NCBI RefSeq assembly: GCF_000801105.2
Contig: NC_079519.1
Location: 1,548,668 to 1,612,667, forward strand
DNA length: 64,000 nt
Origin: Raphanus sativus
Taxonomy: Eukaryota; Streptophyta; Magnoliopsida; Brassicales; Brassicaceae
Reading direction: 5' to 3'
Shown here: positions 1 through 10,651 of the stretch, piece by piece
Position numbering within the stretch: position 1 is the first letter of the stretch
How the letters are laid out: every line of letters starts with the position of its first letter
The notes under the pieces: generated by a model
Database searches by the model: none
Seen by the model: the letters and a program-made list of their open reading frames with translations, nothing else
What the model was told of the DNA's origin: nothing
Made by a program: the position numbers and the translations under genes

Positions 1-1028
1 TAGTAGCAAGAAAAAATAAGCGAAGACATGTGTTTACTTGATTGGTAACTTTATAAACTCACCAAGAGTAAAAATTTTTTCTTTTGATTTTTACTCTAAA
101 AATGATATTATTTACACACTATAAATAACATTGAGTCACTACTCTTTTTTTTCACTTTCATTTCTAATTTTTTGTTTCTCTATTTCACTCCACATATTAC
201 CAATCACACTTCTTATAAGAAAAGATTACATACTTTCCTGAAAATAGATTTTTGAGGAGTTGTAGAATATGTTACTCTCTAGTCTCTACGAATAAATATG
301 TTTCAATTATTTTTGTGGAGTTGTGGAGTATGTTTTAGAAATATTCGATAGGTTCTAGATAGAATGTCTGAAATTAAAAAAAAATCAAAAAATATAAAAA
401 CATGAAAAAGAAAAGAGAATCAGGTTCACATATATAAGAAGCCAATATCACCACATATCTTTTTTCTATTCAATTTATTTTGAAAATAAATAAATAATTT
501 AAATAAAAAATATTAAACTAAATAATAATTTTGGTGAGAGATATCTAAATTCAAGGATAAGCCAATAAAGTTGCTTTTACTGAATAAAGTCTGACGTAAA
601 AAAGGTAATAATGCCCGATTTTGGTATAGAATAAGAAAAGAGAAAAATATAAAATATAGCTAATTGAGTAAAGAAAATATATTTTGCTCGGCTGCTGCTG
701 TACTGCTCGTTGGATTTCTTAACCTGACAAATGATGTAAGTGAAACTGACACAACTCTCTGTCTCATTTCTGGAAGCATTCTGATTTCTTGTCATATATG
801 ACACACTTTATTTCACATTAAACCCCTTCTTTGTCTTTTTATTTTGAAACAACCCTTGTTTATCTATATATTTATATAACCTTCCACAAATTTTCTAACT
901 GTATTTTTACATCCCAATTCTGGGTATTATTAACTATTTATAATAATATAATATTACGACACTATCAAGAAAATTCTTGGTTTAGACATTTTGTGATTTA
1001 TGCTTTGACTTCTACATCTAATTTTCTA
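1..1028. other. AT-rich intergenic DNA, no gene seen
   Basis: Low-complexity, AT-rich sequence with no open frame that resembles a protein. The short frames around 577-1203 have no recognisable domain, biased composition and no splice-compatible neighbours. I see nothing else in it. Confidence 0.6.
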
Positions 1029-1614
1029 GTAATTTCCCATGTTCGAAAACGCGGCGCCTACACCCGTATAATCGCCGGGAAAACGTTGTTTGGCACTCAA
1101 CCGTAGCGATTTGGGTCAAATCGCCAGAAAATTCGGATCTGAAACAAAACATCACTTTTTTCCTAAATTCCAAGTTGAAAATCATGATTGAAAGTAGAAA
1201 CATGTTATAATTGGTCTAGAACATCAAAAAACAAGTACAAATATGTGAAAATTGAAAGAAAAAAAAGTTGAATGGCGGAAATTACGGTTGCAGGTCGTGA
1301 TGGCTGATGAAGAAGACAAGCATAATTAGGTAATTTCGATTTTATTAATGCGGAAATGAGAAATATAAAAAAACGCAGCCGCAACTACTCGAACCCACGA
1401 CCTATACGAGAGATATGAATGACCGTACCACTAGACTACATCATCTACTCTTGCTTTTCACGCATTTATATCATATATATATAAGATTATTTATAAAAAC
1501 CCTAAAACTAATCCCCGATTAATCTCCACTTAATTCCCGATTTTGTCATTAGGCGCTAGGCCCACCCCGAGCGAACGCACAACGTCTAGCGAGTTTCCGA
1601 ACATGGGTAATTTC
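1029..1614. mobile_element. class II-like element with 8-bp TSD and tRNA-like internal sequence
   Basis: The body at 1037-1606 starts CCATGTTCGAAAAC and ends with the inverted form GTTTCCGAACATGG, imperfect terminal inverted repeats. It is flanked by the direct repeat GTAATTTC at 1029-1036 and 1607-1614. An 8-bp duplication fits hAT-type transposition, although the termini are not the usual CAGGG/TAGGG. On the minus strand, about 1395-1455 contains an A-box-like TAGTCTAGTGG and a B-box-like GGGTTCGAGTA, resembling a degenerate tRNA/SINE promoter. No coding capacity is visible, so it is non-autonomous. The family is not recognised. Confidence 0.55.
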
Positions 1615-1936
1615 TAACCGATTTTCACTATTACATCAGATTATGTATTTTGGCATAAGTTCATGCATTGAATGTGTTGGGTTCATTTTTTTCAATTTTT
1701 ATTAAAGTCAACTAACACGATTCTATCTTCGAGAAATATTCGTCTGGTGGTAATAATAAAATTGTCATATCAGTAATAAAAACACTTACAGAATTGAGGA
1801 GCTCGAGACTATTCCTTCATCATAAGCAGTTTCTGACTATCCCTTTCAAATCGAATGTTTTTATTCATTTATGTCACTAGATCCTCTCTGCTGCTTCCCT
1901 ATCTTTTCATCGTAAATGTCTTCTCTTTTTAATTAT

Positions 1937-2548
1937 TACTCCCTTCATTTTAAATTAATTTAAATTTTAGAAAAAAGATTCAAAAATATACTTTTTACTT
2001 TTTAATGCAATTTTAATAGATAATAGTGATAAATTATATATTAGAAGGAAAATTATTTGTATTTACTAAATTTTGATTGATTAAAAATTACTCCCTCCGT
2101 TTCTAAATATATGATGTTTTAGGGAGTTTTTGATGTTTCAAAATAGTTGATGTTTTAGTATATCAATGTACTTTTTGACTTTATCAAAAACTGTGTAACC
2201 AATGATAAAATGTAATTTATTTTGTGATTGGTTGAACAATTTTTAATTTATATTTTAATGATATTTTTTAGATTAAAAATAAGTTTCTTAATAATCGTGC
2301 ACAATCCTAAAACGTCGTCTATTTTGAAACAGAGGGAGTATTAAAAAAAAAATCACAAAAAACGATACATTTGAAACTAAGATTTAAGGAAAATTAGATT
2401 TTATAACTAATAAAAAACTATAATTCATTAAATAATAAAAACCTCGTCACCCTCTCTTACTTTCTCTTCATATCTCTCTTTACTCTCATTCCCAAAATAG
2501 TGTTTTATTAAAACTCAAAATATAGATTAATTTGAAACTGAGGAAATA
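1937..2548. mobile_element. Stowaway-type MITE (outer, interrupted by a second MITE)
   Basis: The left end CTCCCTTCATTTTAAATTAA (from 1939) is the inverted counterpart of the right end near 2519-2546 (TTAATTTGAAACTGAGGAAA), with TA on both outer sides. This is the Tc1/mariner Stowaway signature. The element is split by another MITE at 2089-2340, so the original was about 360 bp. Non-coding. Confidence 0.6.
2089..2340. mobile_element. Stowaway-type MITE nested in the previous one
   Basis: It begins TA-CTCCCTCCGTTTCTAAATAT and ends ATTTTGAAACAGAGGGAG-TA, giving terminal inverted repeats with a duplicated TA, 248 bp between the TAs. Ends are closer to the Stowaway consensus than those of the surrounding element, consistent with a later insertion. 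Non-coding. Confidence 0.75.
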
Positions 2549-2632
2549 TTCAATAAAAGATGTATTTAATTTTATACTATAGCCCACAATGCTTATCTCT
2601 TTGTTAACTACTTACATTACTTATGATTTGGT

Positions 2633-2682
2633 AAATGTGAGTTTAGTCTCTCTCTTTTTTTGCTAAAAATGTGAGTTTAGTC
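2633..2682 (-). mobile_element. tail-only retroposon insertion with 16-bp TSD
   Basis: A perfect 16-bp direct repeat (2633-2648 and 2667-2682, starting AAATGTGAG) flanks only 18 nt, TCTCTCTTTTTTTGCTAA. Read on the minus strand the insert is TTAGC followed by an A-rich tail, like the last bases of a retroposon. I infer target-primed reverse transcription that stopped almost at once. Confidence 0.65.
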
Positions 2683-2909
2683 GAAATTTCTTTCAAGATC
2701 TCGAGGATTAACTCGAAAGACTAAAGCGTGAAGAAATAGATAAGACAAAAGAAGATTACTTACGAATATAGAGTTGAGAGTGATGGATGGTTATTAATTA
2801 GTCGAAGTTTCGTTTTTATATATTTGATCTGGGTTTGATACACCTCATCATTCTTATTAGAGGATATGACTCTGATTTAGATATATATTGCAAAACTAAG
2901 CTACATACT

Positions 2910-2991
2910 TCGACTTTATGAAAGCCAGTGCATATAGCATATTTATGCAAGAAAAAAAATTATCACCTCGACTTTATGAAAGCTAGTGCAT
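2910..2991 (+). repeat. 24-bp direct repeat around a 34-nt A-rich insert
   Basis: A 24-bp sequence starting TCGACTTTATGAAAGC occurs at 2910-2933 and 2968-2991 with one mismatch. The 34 nt between them contain GCAAGAAAAAAAATT. It may be another very short retroposon insertion, or a filler-containing repair of a staggered break. Less certain than the cleaner cases in this window. Confidence 0.45.
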
Positions 2992-4114
2992 TTAAATCGA
3001 TTATTGATTAATTGTCTGAACAAGAAAGTTCAGCCAAACATTTTTCAAAGAGAATTTCTTTCTCTTTTAATCTTTTAACCAAATATTTTGAAATTTTTAT
3101 GTGATCCAACTCAGTTTACTATGGTATATCAGTTAAAATTGTAATTTCGTTTTACCTTTAATAACGAAATATAATTACATAACAGAGTCTTAAAACCATA
3201 AAAGCAATGACTAATTCCGACTTATAGAAGACGCTAGTGTTGATGGTGACCATTAGTAATATTAATCAAATGATTTATCTGATTTTTTTACATTACTAAA
3301 AAAAAAGTCTCCACGCAACTTAAACTAATGAAGACGCGTTCTAATATTTATGACGATAATTTTTTTTAACCCAACTTGGCATTCTCTATACTCTATAGAG
3401 ATCAATATCTTCCCATTGTAATGGTGAAAATAGTGTGTTTTTAACGTTAATTATATATTTATATGTTATATATTATGACAAAATTTAGAATTAGCACAAA
3501 AGCCAAAAACATAATTCATTTATCAACGATATGAGCTTTTAGAATATTTCCTTAAATATATTCTACAAACTATATGCAACATAAAATATATCATTATTCC
3601 ATTATTTGTCGTCTCATTTCTCATCTCATGACATTTTTAGGGAGTAAATTTATATAAGCGTTTTAAACACCACAATAGAATCTTGGACTGGAGAAAACAT
3701 AGATGCTAGTCACTCAAAAAATTTAAAGAGAATCAAGAAAAGGTAGTCCAGTCCTCTAATCAGTATTATCCAACATAATCAAATATCTTAAACCATAAAA
3801 GGTATACTAGATACAAAAACGGACATTTACACAGAAGACAAAACATATTATATTTTTATATATAGGGGCTATTAATACAAGTAAAAAATGCAATATAGCA
3901 TCAGAAAATACCTGATACAACAAGCCCCACTTCACTTCTTTGATTTTGTTGAACACCCCCGAAAGAAAGGAACAACCATATGAAGCAACAAACAGAAATA
4001 CAACTAATGTTTTACCAAAAGAAAAAAAAACACAACTAATATTCAAAATCCGACCTCAGTACTCCTTTTTCCTCTTATAAAATTGATAAATAAAAAAAAC
4101 TTGGCGCAATCCTC
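2992..4114. other. intergenic DNA downstream of the DUF506 gene
   Basis: AT-rich sequence without a supported gene. The last few hundred bases before 4114 should contain the 3' UTR of the minus-strand DUF506 gene. The small minus frame at 3807-4046 has no recognisable similarity and I leave it out. Confidence 0.5.
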
Positions 4115-5145
4115 TTAGAAAATAGGAAAACAACACTTAGTTTTCAAACCAGTGCCACCACGACTCGTTGTTCCAACATCTTCACCTTCTTGACCATCAT
4201 CAAACATAGACCAAGATCCTTTCTTAGAAGCAGACACTCTTAGACGATTCTCAGAGAGCCACTTGGCTTGCATGTATCTCTTAGTCCTCCACGGTGGTCT
4301 AGGCATTCCTTCTTCCTTCATCGACTTTTTCATCTCATTACAAACCAACGAAACAACTCTTTTGAGTCTCGCTTCTGACGCAACAAATATTGTCGGAAGC
4401 ATTTCAGTCACGTCTTTGTAACCACTTGTCTGCTTCGCCAGCTGAAATTGAGATTTGAAATCAAGATCAACTATCACACGTCTCAGCTTGTTTGCATCAT
4501 CACCGTCGCGATCACTAGACACCATGACGTCAATAAACTCGTACTTTCTTTTGCATCGAAACACTCTACATCCTGTTGTGACATTTCCACAAAACAACAA
4601 AAAAAAAATAAAAACTTGACCTTCTCTAACTTTCAAAAATCGAAGGAAAATTTCCTCAACTTTGCAAAGATTAAATCACATGAATACTTTTCTAAATTTT
4701 CTGTAAGGAAAAAAAACAAAATATCACATTTTGTTATTACCTTCAAGCCGATCAAAAGAAGAGTCCCACGAGGTTCTAGCGATAACAGCATCATAGCCGT
4801 GAGATCTAAGCTTAGATACAATCTCTTTCATCACATCTTTCTTCTCGTCGTCTCCTTTGTATGCTAATTTTCTTCTTCTGATAAATGACTTTATCTTCTC
4901 TTCAACATCCTTCTCTTTTTCTCCTTTTGTTCCAAGAGCATCCTGTAAATATAGTTATTAAGTTTTATACAGAAAAAGAGAGATAAATATGCATTGAAAA
5001 AAGGATGAGAATAAATATAGACCTGAAGAGTGATAAGAACAACACTTGAAGGTTTCTCCAAATCATCGGAGGCGATCACTGGAGACTCCAACTCCATGTA
5101 ATCGATCACAAGCTTCTCAAAAGCTTCTTCTCCTAAGCTCCCCAT
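4115..5145 (-). CDS. DUF506 (PDDEXK-like nuclease-fold) family protein, 3 exons
   Basis: Exons on the minus strand are 5145-5023, 4942-4741 and 4572-4115, all with GT-AG introns, giving 260 residues. The start MGSLGEEAFEKLVIDYME matches the family's N-terminal helix. An upstream in-frame ATG at 5238 gives a basic extension I consider UTR. The middle exon encodes KSFIRRRKLAYKG, then HGYDAVIARTSWD, followed by YEFIDVMV, IVDLDFKSQFQLAK and, near the C-terminus, PPWRTKRYMQAKW. Those blocks are characteristic of the plant DUF506 family, which is predicted to have a PDDEXK-like fold. Its biochemical activity is not established. Arabidopsis has tandem DUF506 genes next to the PPR/SKIP pair, which agrees with the neighbours here. 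A TATA-like element lies about 130 bp upstream of the start. Confidence 0.88.
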
Positions 5146-5272
5146 CTTGAATATCCTCACCTTTCTGGTTCTTCTTCTTTTTCTCAACAGCAGAGAGAAA
5201 ATGAGTGTTTTTTTTTTGGTTATTTGTGAAGTAACCAATAGATGAAAATTTTCAGAAAAAAAGAAGACCAGT

Positions 5273-5282
5273 TATTTATAAA
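5273..5282 (-). promoter_or_regulatory. TATA box of the DUF506 gene
   Basis: Minus-strand TTTATAAATA lies about 130 bp upstream of the start codon at 5145, in an otherwise ordinary leader. Position and sequence fit a plant core promoter. No other regulatory site is claimed. Confidence 0.5.
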
Positions 5283-6741
5283 GTTTGAAGATACAGTTGA
5301 TGTCTTGTGACAGTCTTATCCATTTCTTGTTTGCAATATTATATGAATTGTTTGATTATTCGTTCCCTTGGTAAAAAAGTTTGTTGTTAATGCTTTATTT
5401 TATCTCTGAACGTGAGCGGTGAGAGAGACTGATCTAATGCTTTCCCTTCTTTGAACAATTTTTTGTCTCTTTTCTTGGAAATACATTAATTTTGATGTCA
5501 TACGTGACGGTAGCAAATGTCGTTTCATGTCATACGGGATTGTTGAAAAAATCGTTTGCTGTCATTTTCCAATTGTCGTATATTCGATATACTGTAAGCT
5601 ATAATATTAGGAGTGAATATTTTAAATAAAAATTCCAATCTGAAGATAACTTATTTTAAGTCTTGTTTTTCATTGAGATATCAAAAAGCTTATGTTAATT
5701 CAACGAAAAAAAATATTTAGAGAAAACAGTTATAAGTTTCATTAATATTTTAAAGTATTATGATGTGTATAAACTATAAAGTAGTTATGAAAATAGAAAA
5801 AAGTATTTAACTTTCATGAACTGTTGATTAAAAGTAAAGGTATCCAAAAAAAACTGTTTGATTCGGACTGATCTGTTGATTAAATTGATCCGCCTCACAA
5901 GTCTATTCAATTATCAAAATGGACATATACAGACGATATCATATTTGATTAATTTGAGTTTACTATCAATCTTTATTTTTTGCTCAATACTATCAACCTT
6001 GTTGTCACATATTTGGAAGCAAGATTATCTAATGTTTGCCCGTTCAAACCTCTGATAGCTAATTCATATTATAACCTTTCATAGATTTGGCTTACACGAC
6101 GACGACACATGCATGTGTGTGTGTGTATATGTACATACTAATCAAAATGATAAATGTTGTCATGAAGATTGAATTATCTTATAGTACCAAAAAAAGATTT
6201 AATATCTAATATATGCGTTTGGTCAAAACTGAATGACTATTGTATATCTAATTTTGAAATCCGGGTGGTATAAGCCAACAGTTTTCATTTCTATGATATT
6301 TAGTCCCCTGGAATTTTTAATATTTTCAGATGGGTATATAAAACAAGTTTTATACACTATCATTTGAGTCTTTCACTGTATAAGTAGCTGCACAGCCTGC
6401 ACTTGACTTCGCAAGTCGTATACATTCTAGTCACCTGATGATATAAGGTGGCTTACCAAACGCTTGCAGGCCTCAAAGCTTGACCCCAATAAACGGGCTT
6501 AGAAAATGTGTATTTTTGGTCTTATTTGCAGATTAGCATAACAATTGTTTAATGAAAATTGGATGTTTAAGAAGCCACATTTGGTTAATTATGTTGATGA
6601 TAGTGATGTTATTGTACTAGCAACTATCTCACTGAATGTAAGTAGAGAGAGACAAAGATGTAAACCCCCAATGATAAAGAACAAAAGTAGATCAGGTTTG
6701 AAAAGAGACACACTTAATAGGTAAGCATGTGATTATTATTA
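5283..6741. other. intergenic DNA, no gene seen
   Basis: AT-rich spacer between the DUF506 promoter and the 3' end of the PPR gene. A short (GT)n run is present at about 6116-6126. The plus frame at 5858-6055 has no coding features. The part next to 6741 probably includes the PPR gene's 3' UTR. Confidence 0.5.
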
Positions 6742-8160
6742 TTAGAGCGTCGTGGTGGAGCTATAAGCAGGAACCTTGACAAGCTTATTCTCCTTCATCA
6801 TCTTCCTAACTCTCTCAACATCTTTCCACATCCCTCTGAACGCATACACATTAGCCAAAACCACATAAACCCCATCGTTCCACGGCTCAAGCTCAACCAT
6901 GTGCTTAGCCACCCACTCAGCCATCTCAACATCCCCAAACTTCTCACATCCACCCATCAAACAACCCCAAACCACCACGCTAGGCCTCATCGGCATCCCT
7001 TCCACCACCGTCTTAGCCTCCTCAAGCCGCCCGTCCCGGCTCAGCAGATCAACTACACATCCGTAGTGAGACAAACCCGGTTCCAAACCGAACTCAGACT
7101 TCATCATTTCGAAATAGCCTCTCCCTTCTTCCACAAGCCCTCCATGGACGCAAGCACTTAGAACACCAAGGAACGTGACACCGTTTGGTCTAACACCCGC
7201 CTCCCTCATCTCACGAAACCCTTCCAACGCCTCTAACGTCCTCCCGTGAGCCGCGTAACTCATGATCATAGACGTCCACGAGACAACGTTTCTCTCAGGC
7301 ATCTCCTCGAACACCCGGCACGCTAAATCCATACGCCCGCACTTCCCGTACATGTCAATAAGCGAATTCATCATCATGACATCAGACTTCTCATCGGTTT
7401 TAGCTTCAAGAACGCATCTATGCAGCTGAAAGGCCAACCCCAAGTCACCTAATCCGCCGCAAGCAGACGTCACGCTCACCATAGTGAAATCATCCGGCTC
7501 AAACCCGCTTCGTCTCATCTCAACGAACATCTCCACGGCCTCCTTGCCACGTGCCCCCTGGTTCAACCCTCCGATGATCGCGTTCCAAGACCCCAGCTTT
7601 CTCTCGGGATTTTCGTCGAACACCTTGCGCGCGTCCCTGAACTTCCCCGCTTTGCAGTAGAGCGTGACGAACCCGCTCTCGCAGAACTCGTCGCGCGCGA
7701 ACCCTAGCTTCGCCGCGACGGAGTGAAGCTGCTTCCCTAATTTGAGATCGCGGATCTGAGCGGCGGATTTGGTTAGGATCGGGAGAGTGTACCGATCGGG
7801 TAGGACGTCCGATCTCACCATGTCGATGTACGCTTGGATCGCGTCGAGAGGGGAGTCGTGGCGAAGGTAGGCTCGCATGATGTTGTTGCGTAAGAAAGGG
7901 ATCGGGTCTTGATCGAGGATGCGTGAACGGAAGATGTCGCCATGGATGCGGCGGACACGAGCGAGGCTGTTGCTGTTTGATAAGAGGTTAGCTAAGAACT
8001 TGTTACGGTCTTGAGGTGATATAGTCGAGATAGGGACGGAAGATTCGTCAATGGCCGGAGTAGTATAATGATTCCGAATGTGAAAGACGGTGAAGTAATG
8101 CGTTGTTGCCTTAGTGGTGGTACCATTAAGCCTGCAGATAAGACTAGAGAAGAAGACCAT
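6742..8160 (-). CDS. PLS/E-class pentatricopeptide repeat protein, organelle RNA-processing factor
   Basis: Intron-less frame of 472 residues, typical of PPR genes. The N-terminus (MVFFSSLICRLNG, rich in S/T/R and poor in acidic residues) looks like a mitochondrial or plastid presequence. From about residue 90 there are tandem degenerate ~35-residue repeats with the usual signatures, for example DRYTLPILTKSAAQI, WNAIIGGLNQGARGKEAVEMF, SLIDMYGKCGRMDLACRVFEEM and WTSMIMSYAAHGRTLEAL. They end in an E-type domain (WNDGVYVVLANVYAFRGMW). No DYW deaminase domain follows. PLS proteins bind organelle transcripts and usually direct C-to-U editing or processing; the target is unknown. The Arabidopsis counterpart by position would be At1g77170 (from memory). 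The local GC content is high relative to flanking DNA, and the 5' end lies about 270 bp from the SKIP stop codon. Confidence 0.92.
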   Translation of the reverse strand: MVFFSSLICRLNGTTTKATTHYFTVFHIRNHYTTPAIDESSVPISTISPQDRNKFLANLLSNSNSLARVRRIHGDIFRSRILDQDPIPFLRNNIMRAYLRHDSPLDAIQAYIDMVRSDVLPDRYTLPILTKSAAQIRDLKLGKQLHSVAAKLGFARDEFCESGFVTLYCKAGKFRDARKVFDENPERKLGSWNAIIGGLNQGARGKEAVEMFVEMRRSGFEPDDFTMVSVTSACGGLGDLGLAFQLHRCVLEAKTDEKSDVMMMNSLIDMYGKCGRMDLACRVFEEMPERNVVSWTSMIMSYAAHGRTLEALEGFREMREAGVRPNGVTFLGVLSACVHGGLVEEGRGYFEMMKSEFGLEPGLSHYGCVVDLLSRDGRLEEAKTVVEGMPMRPSVVVWGCLMGGCEKFGDVEMAEWVAKHMVELEPWNDGVYVVLANVYAFRGMWKDVERVRKMMKENKLVKVPAYSSTTTL

Positions 8161-8431
8161 ATGTTTTGTCTTTGGTTTTTCTCCTGAATCAGAAATGCAA
8201 ACAAAACATTATATAAACCGAACATAAAAATACAAAGTTTTTGTAACAAAATAAAGCTCAAACTCTTCTTAAAGATCCATAAGTTGTGAAAGACAGTATT
8301 TGACAAGTTTTAGAGCCTTACTACAACATAAATACTGAATCAAAAGCAAACTGTTTCCACATATCCAAATAAGAAGCCAAACAGCAACAAACCATGTATT
8401 TGGAATCGAAACATCAGATTGATGAGACTTT

Positions 8432-10279
8432 CTAACGACCACTGCGTTCGAAATTGATCTTGGTACGACCAGAACCACCATAGTCATCACGAGAAGAGCT
8501 TCCGCCACCGCCACTAGCTCTCATCGTTCCACCAGACCCGATTTTGTCCAAAGGCTTCTTACCTTTCTTCACATCGGACACGAAACGGTCCAGACCGAAA
8601 GGATCTTGTTCATCTTCCTTCTCGAACTCCACAGGTCGTTCTCTCTTGCCCGACCGCTCGGAAGCACCGGTGAAAGCTTTGTCTGGTTTGAATCTCTCGG
8701 TGTTCTTGAGCTTATCGAGCTGCTCGTCTGCGTTTCCGTACATTTCTTCATCTGTGTCCTTCTTAGGCTTGTAGAGCGTTGAGAGAGTGGGCTGTGCGGT
8801 GAACAAGCCTTTGTCGTATACGTTGTACTGGTCGTCGGTTGCGAAACCTGAATCCATTCCCTTCTCTTGGTTGAAGAGTCGTTGATCATACATAACTTCG
8901 CCGCCTTTGCCTCCTCCTGTAGAGGCCATTCCAAGAGCGACTTTCTCACTGATATCACGGTCTCTGTCTCTCGTGATCTTGCTCTTCTTCCCCATGGCAG
9001 CATCTTTAGCTTCCAACCTTCTCTCCCTCTCTCTTTCCCTGCGACGCTCTGCTCTTATCTTATCCCTCTTTATCCGCTCTTCCATCTCCTCTCTACTCTC
9101 CTTTGGCCCTTCCCTCTCTCTTTCCCTTTCCCTCTCCCTCTCCCTCTCACGGTCGCGGTCATGGTCATACTCATAATCACCTCTTGGGTCAACACTTTCA
9201 CTCCTAGCCCTGTCTACAGAGACAGGCATACTCGCAGGAGCACCAGTTCTTTCAGAACGAGCTTTTTGAGCAAGAGCTCTCAACTCCTGCTCTTTTCTTT
9301 CCTTCTCCTTCATCATCATCTCCTTCTGCACCTTTGACCGCATCGAAACCGCCTCTCTAGCTTTCTGCTCAGCTACATAGAGAGCCTCAGATAGCTTGGC
9401 AAAGTTATCATTGATCTGAACGTCTTGTAAACCTCTCCCATCAGCAGCGAGACGTTTATCAAGAGGGATAGTGTAACCTTTCGGATTCTTCCAGTTTGAG
9501 ATACAAGGAGGGATCTTCCAGTCTTGCTGATCCTTAACAGTAACAGGCCTGGGCGGTGAATGCATGACCGGAACAGGAGGAGAGCCAGAAGCCTTCGGGA
9601 CTCTCTTGTGCTTAAACTTTGGCGGATCAAGAGGATCTACAGGCATCTCCACCATCCTAATAATCCTCTCTTTAGCTCCTGAATTAAAAGCCGAAGACTG
9701 CTGAGACGGCTTATACTTAATATACTGCGAGTCACCAGATTGCCTGGGTACATTAGTAGGCTGCGCAGCACTCAGCCTCACATTCACAATCTTCTCCATA
9801 GCAGCTTTAGTCTCTTCAGTAGTCTCCTGTATCTGCCTCTGCAACTCCTCCTCTTCATCCACAACACCATCCTCACCCCCATCGTTTTTCAGCACCTTGG
9901 GGATAATATCCTTATGCTGAGAGTAAACAATCTTCTTAGAGTTCTCGTTCTGCCTCGCAATAGCGTCAAACACCACGTTCCCTTCAGCATCCACAGTAAC
10001 AGGGAGAGTCTTGGACCCAGGCTTGTTAGACTTATTCTTACCCATCCCGAGTGGATACTGAGCAACGTGTATCTCAGGGAAAGCACCACCGTCTCCAAAG
10101 TCCTCGGGGTTCCTGGGACGGAAGCCTTGCCGTTTCAGGTAAAGAGGCACCGCTTTGAAAGCCACGGAGGCGGTTTTCTCGGAGGATTCGGACTCGGTGA
10201 AACGGTTTTTGAACCATGGATCGTTCGAGTGGTCGTAGAACGTGGTGGCTGTTGATTTCGGCGGAGGTAGAAGGTCCAT
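8432..10279 (-). CDS. SKIP: SKIP, SNW/Ski-interacting protein homolog
   Basis: Single coding exon of 615 residues. It starts MDLLPPPKSTATTFYDHSN and contains the SNW domain in the middle (about residues 180-345), including the defining SNWKNPKGYTIPLDKRLAADG. A highly charged region rich in Arg-Glu/Asp-Arg dipeptides follows (about residues 385-450). The C-terminal part contains DPFGLDRFVSD and a Gly/Ser-rich tail. SNW proteins are spliceosome (NTC-related) components that also bind the Paf1 complex. Arabidopsis SKIP (At1g77180, from memory) controls clock-gene splicing and flowering. The RE/DR region is encoded by CTCTCCCT-type minisatellite DNA at about 9100-9150, so its length may vary between alleles. 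A 5' UTR intron precedes the start codon. The product should be nuclear. Confidence 0.97.
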   Translation of the reverse strand: MDLLPPPKSTATTFYDHSNDPWFKNRFTESESSEKTASVAFKAVPLYLKRQGFRPRNPEDFGDGGAFPEIHVAQYPLGMGKNKSNKPGSKTLPVTVDAEGNVVFDAIARQNENSKKIVYSQHKDIIPKVLKNDGGEDGVVDEEEELQRQIQETTEETKAAMEKIVNVRLSAAQPTNVPRQSGDSQYIKYKPSQQSSAFNSGAKERIIRMVEMPVDPLDPPKFKHKRVPKASGSPPVPVMHSPPRPVTVKDQQDWKIPPCISNWKNPKGYTIPLDKRLAADGRGLQDVQINDNFAKLSEALYVAEQKAREAVSMRSKVQKEMMMKEKERKEQELRALAQKARSERTGAPASMPVSVDRARSESVDPRGDYEYDHDRDREREREREREREREGPKESREEMEERIKRDKIRAERRRERERERRLEAKDAAMGKKSKITRDRDRDISEKVALGMASTGGGKGGEVMYDQRLFNQEKGMDSGFATDDQYNVYDKGLFTAQPTLSTLYKPKKDTDEEMYGNADEQLDKLKNTERFKPDKAFTGASERSGKRERPVEFEKEDEQDPFGLDRFVSDVKKGKKPLDKIGSGGTMRASGGGGSSSRDDYGGSGRTKINFERSGR

Positions 10280-10314
10280 AGTTAGTGAGTTAGCTCAACC
10301 TATTGCTCAAAACC

Positions 10315-10651
10315 TGCAAAAAGAGAAGAAAAAAAAGGAACGATACTAATCAGAACTTACCAGATTCAACGATGGTGATTAAACTGTTAGGTTACTACAC
10401 AGATCCAATCGAAATTAGGGTTTCTAAACTCGACGCGACGATTAGATCTCTAGAAATTAGGGTTTTCTAGCGATGAACTCGCGACGCAGCAATTAGATCT
10501 CGACTAGTTCCAATCCTAACAAATCTGATATGGATTACCCACTAGAACGGGGTTTAACGATCGGTGAGCTTTGAGATCGATAGAAAGCTTAAGAACAGCA
10601 GAAATCGAAAGCGAGAGCAAGAGCAAGAGATGATGATGGAAGAAGCTAACC
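10315..10651 (-). other. 5' UTR intron of SKIP
   Basis: On the minus strand, GAG|GTTAGC near 10651 is a plausible donor and TTTTTTGCAG|GTTTTGAGC near 10315 a plausible acceptor, leaving a short spliced leader before the ATG at 10279. Long first introns in leaders are common in constitutively expressed plant genes. Inferred from splice signals only. Confidence 0.6.

Noticed and set aside
1390..1455. Functional tRNA gene on the minus strand
   Set aside because: A-box and B-box-like strings are present, but no cloverleaf with paired acceptor stem can be drawn. It looks like a SINE/tRNA relic inside a mobile element.
8867..9337. Long plus-strand frame (156 residues) opposite SKIP
   Set aside because: It is the antisense shadow of the Arg/Glu-rich SKIP coding sequence; Ser/Leu/Pro-rich composition is what antisense of such DNA gives.
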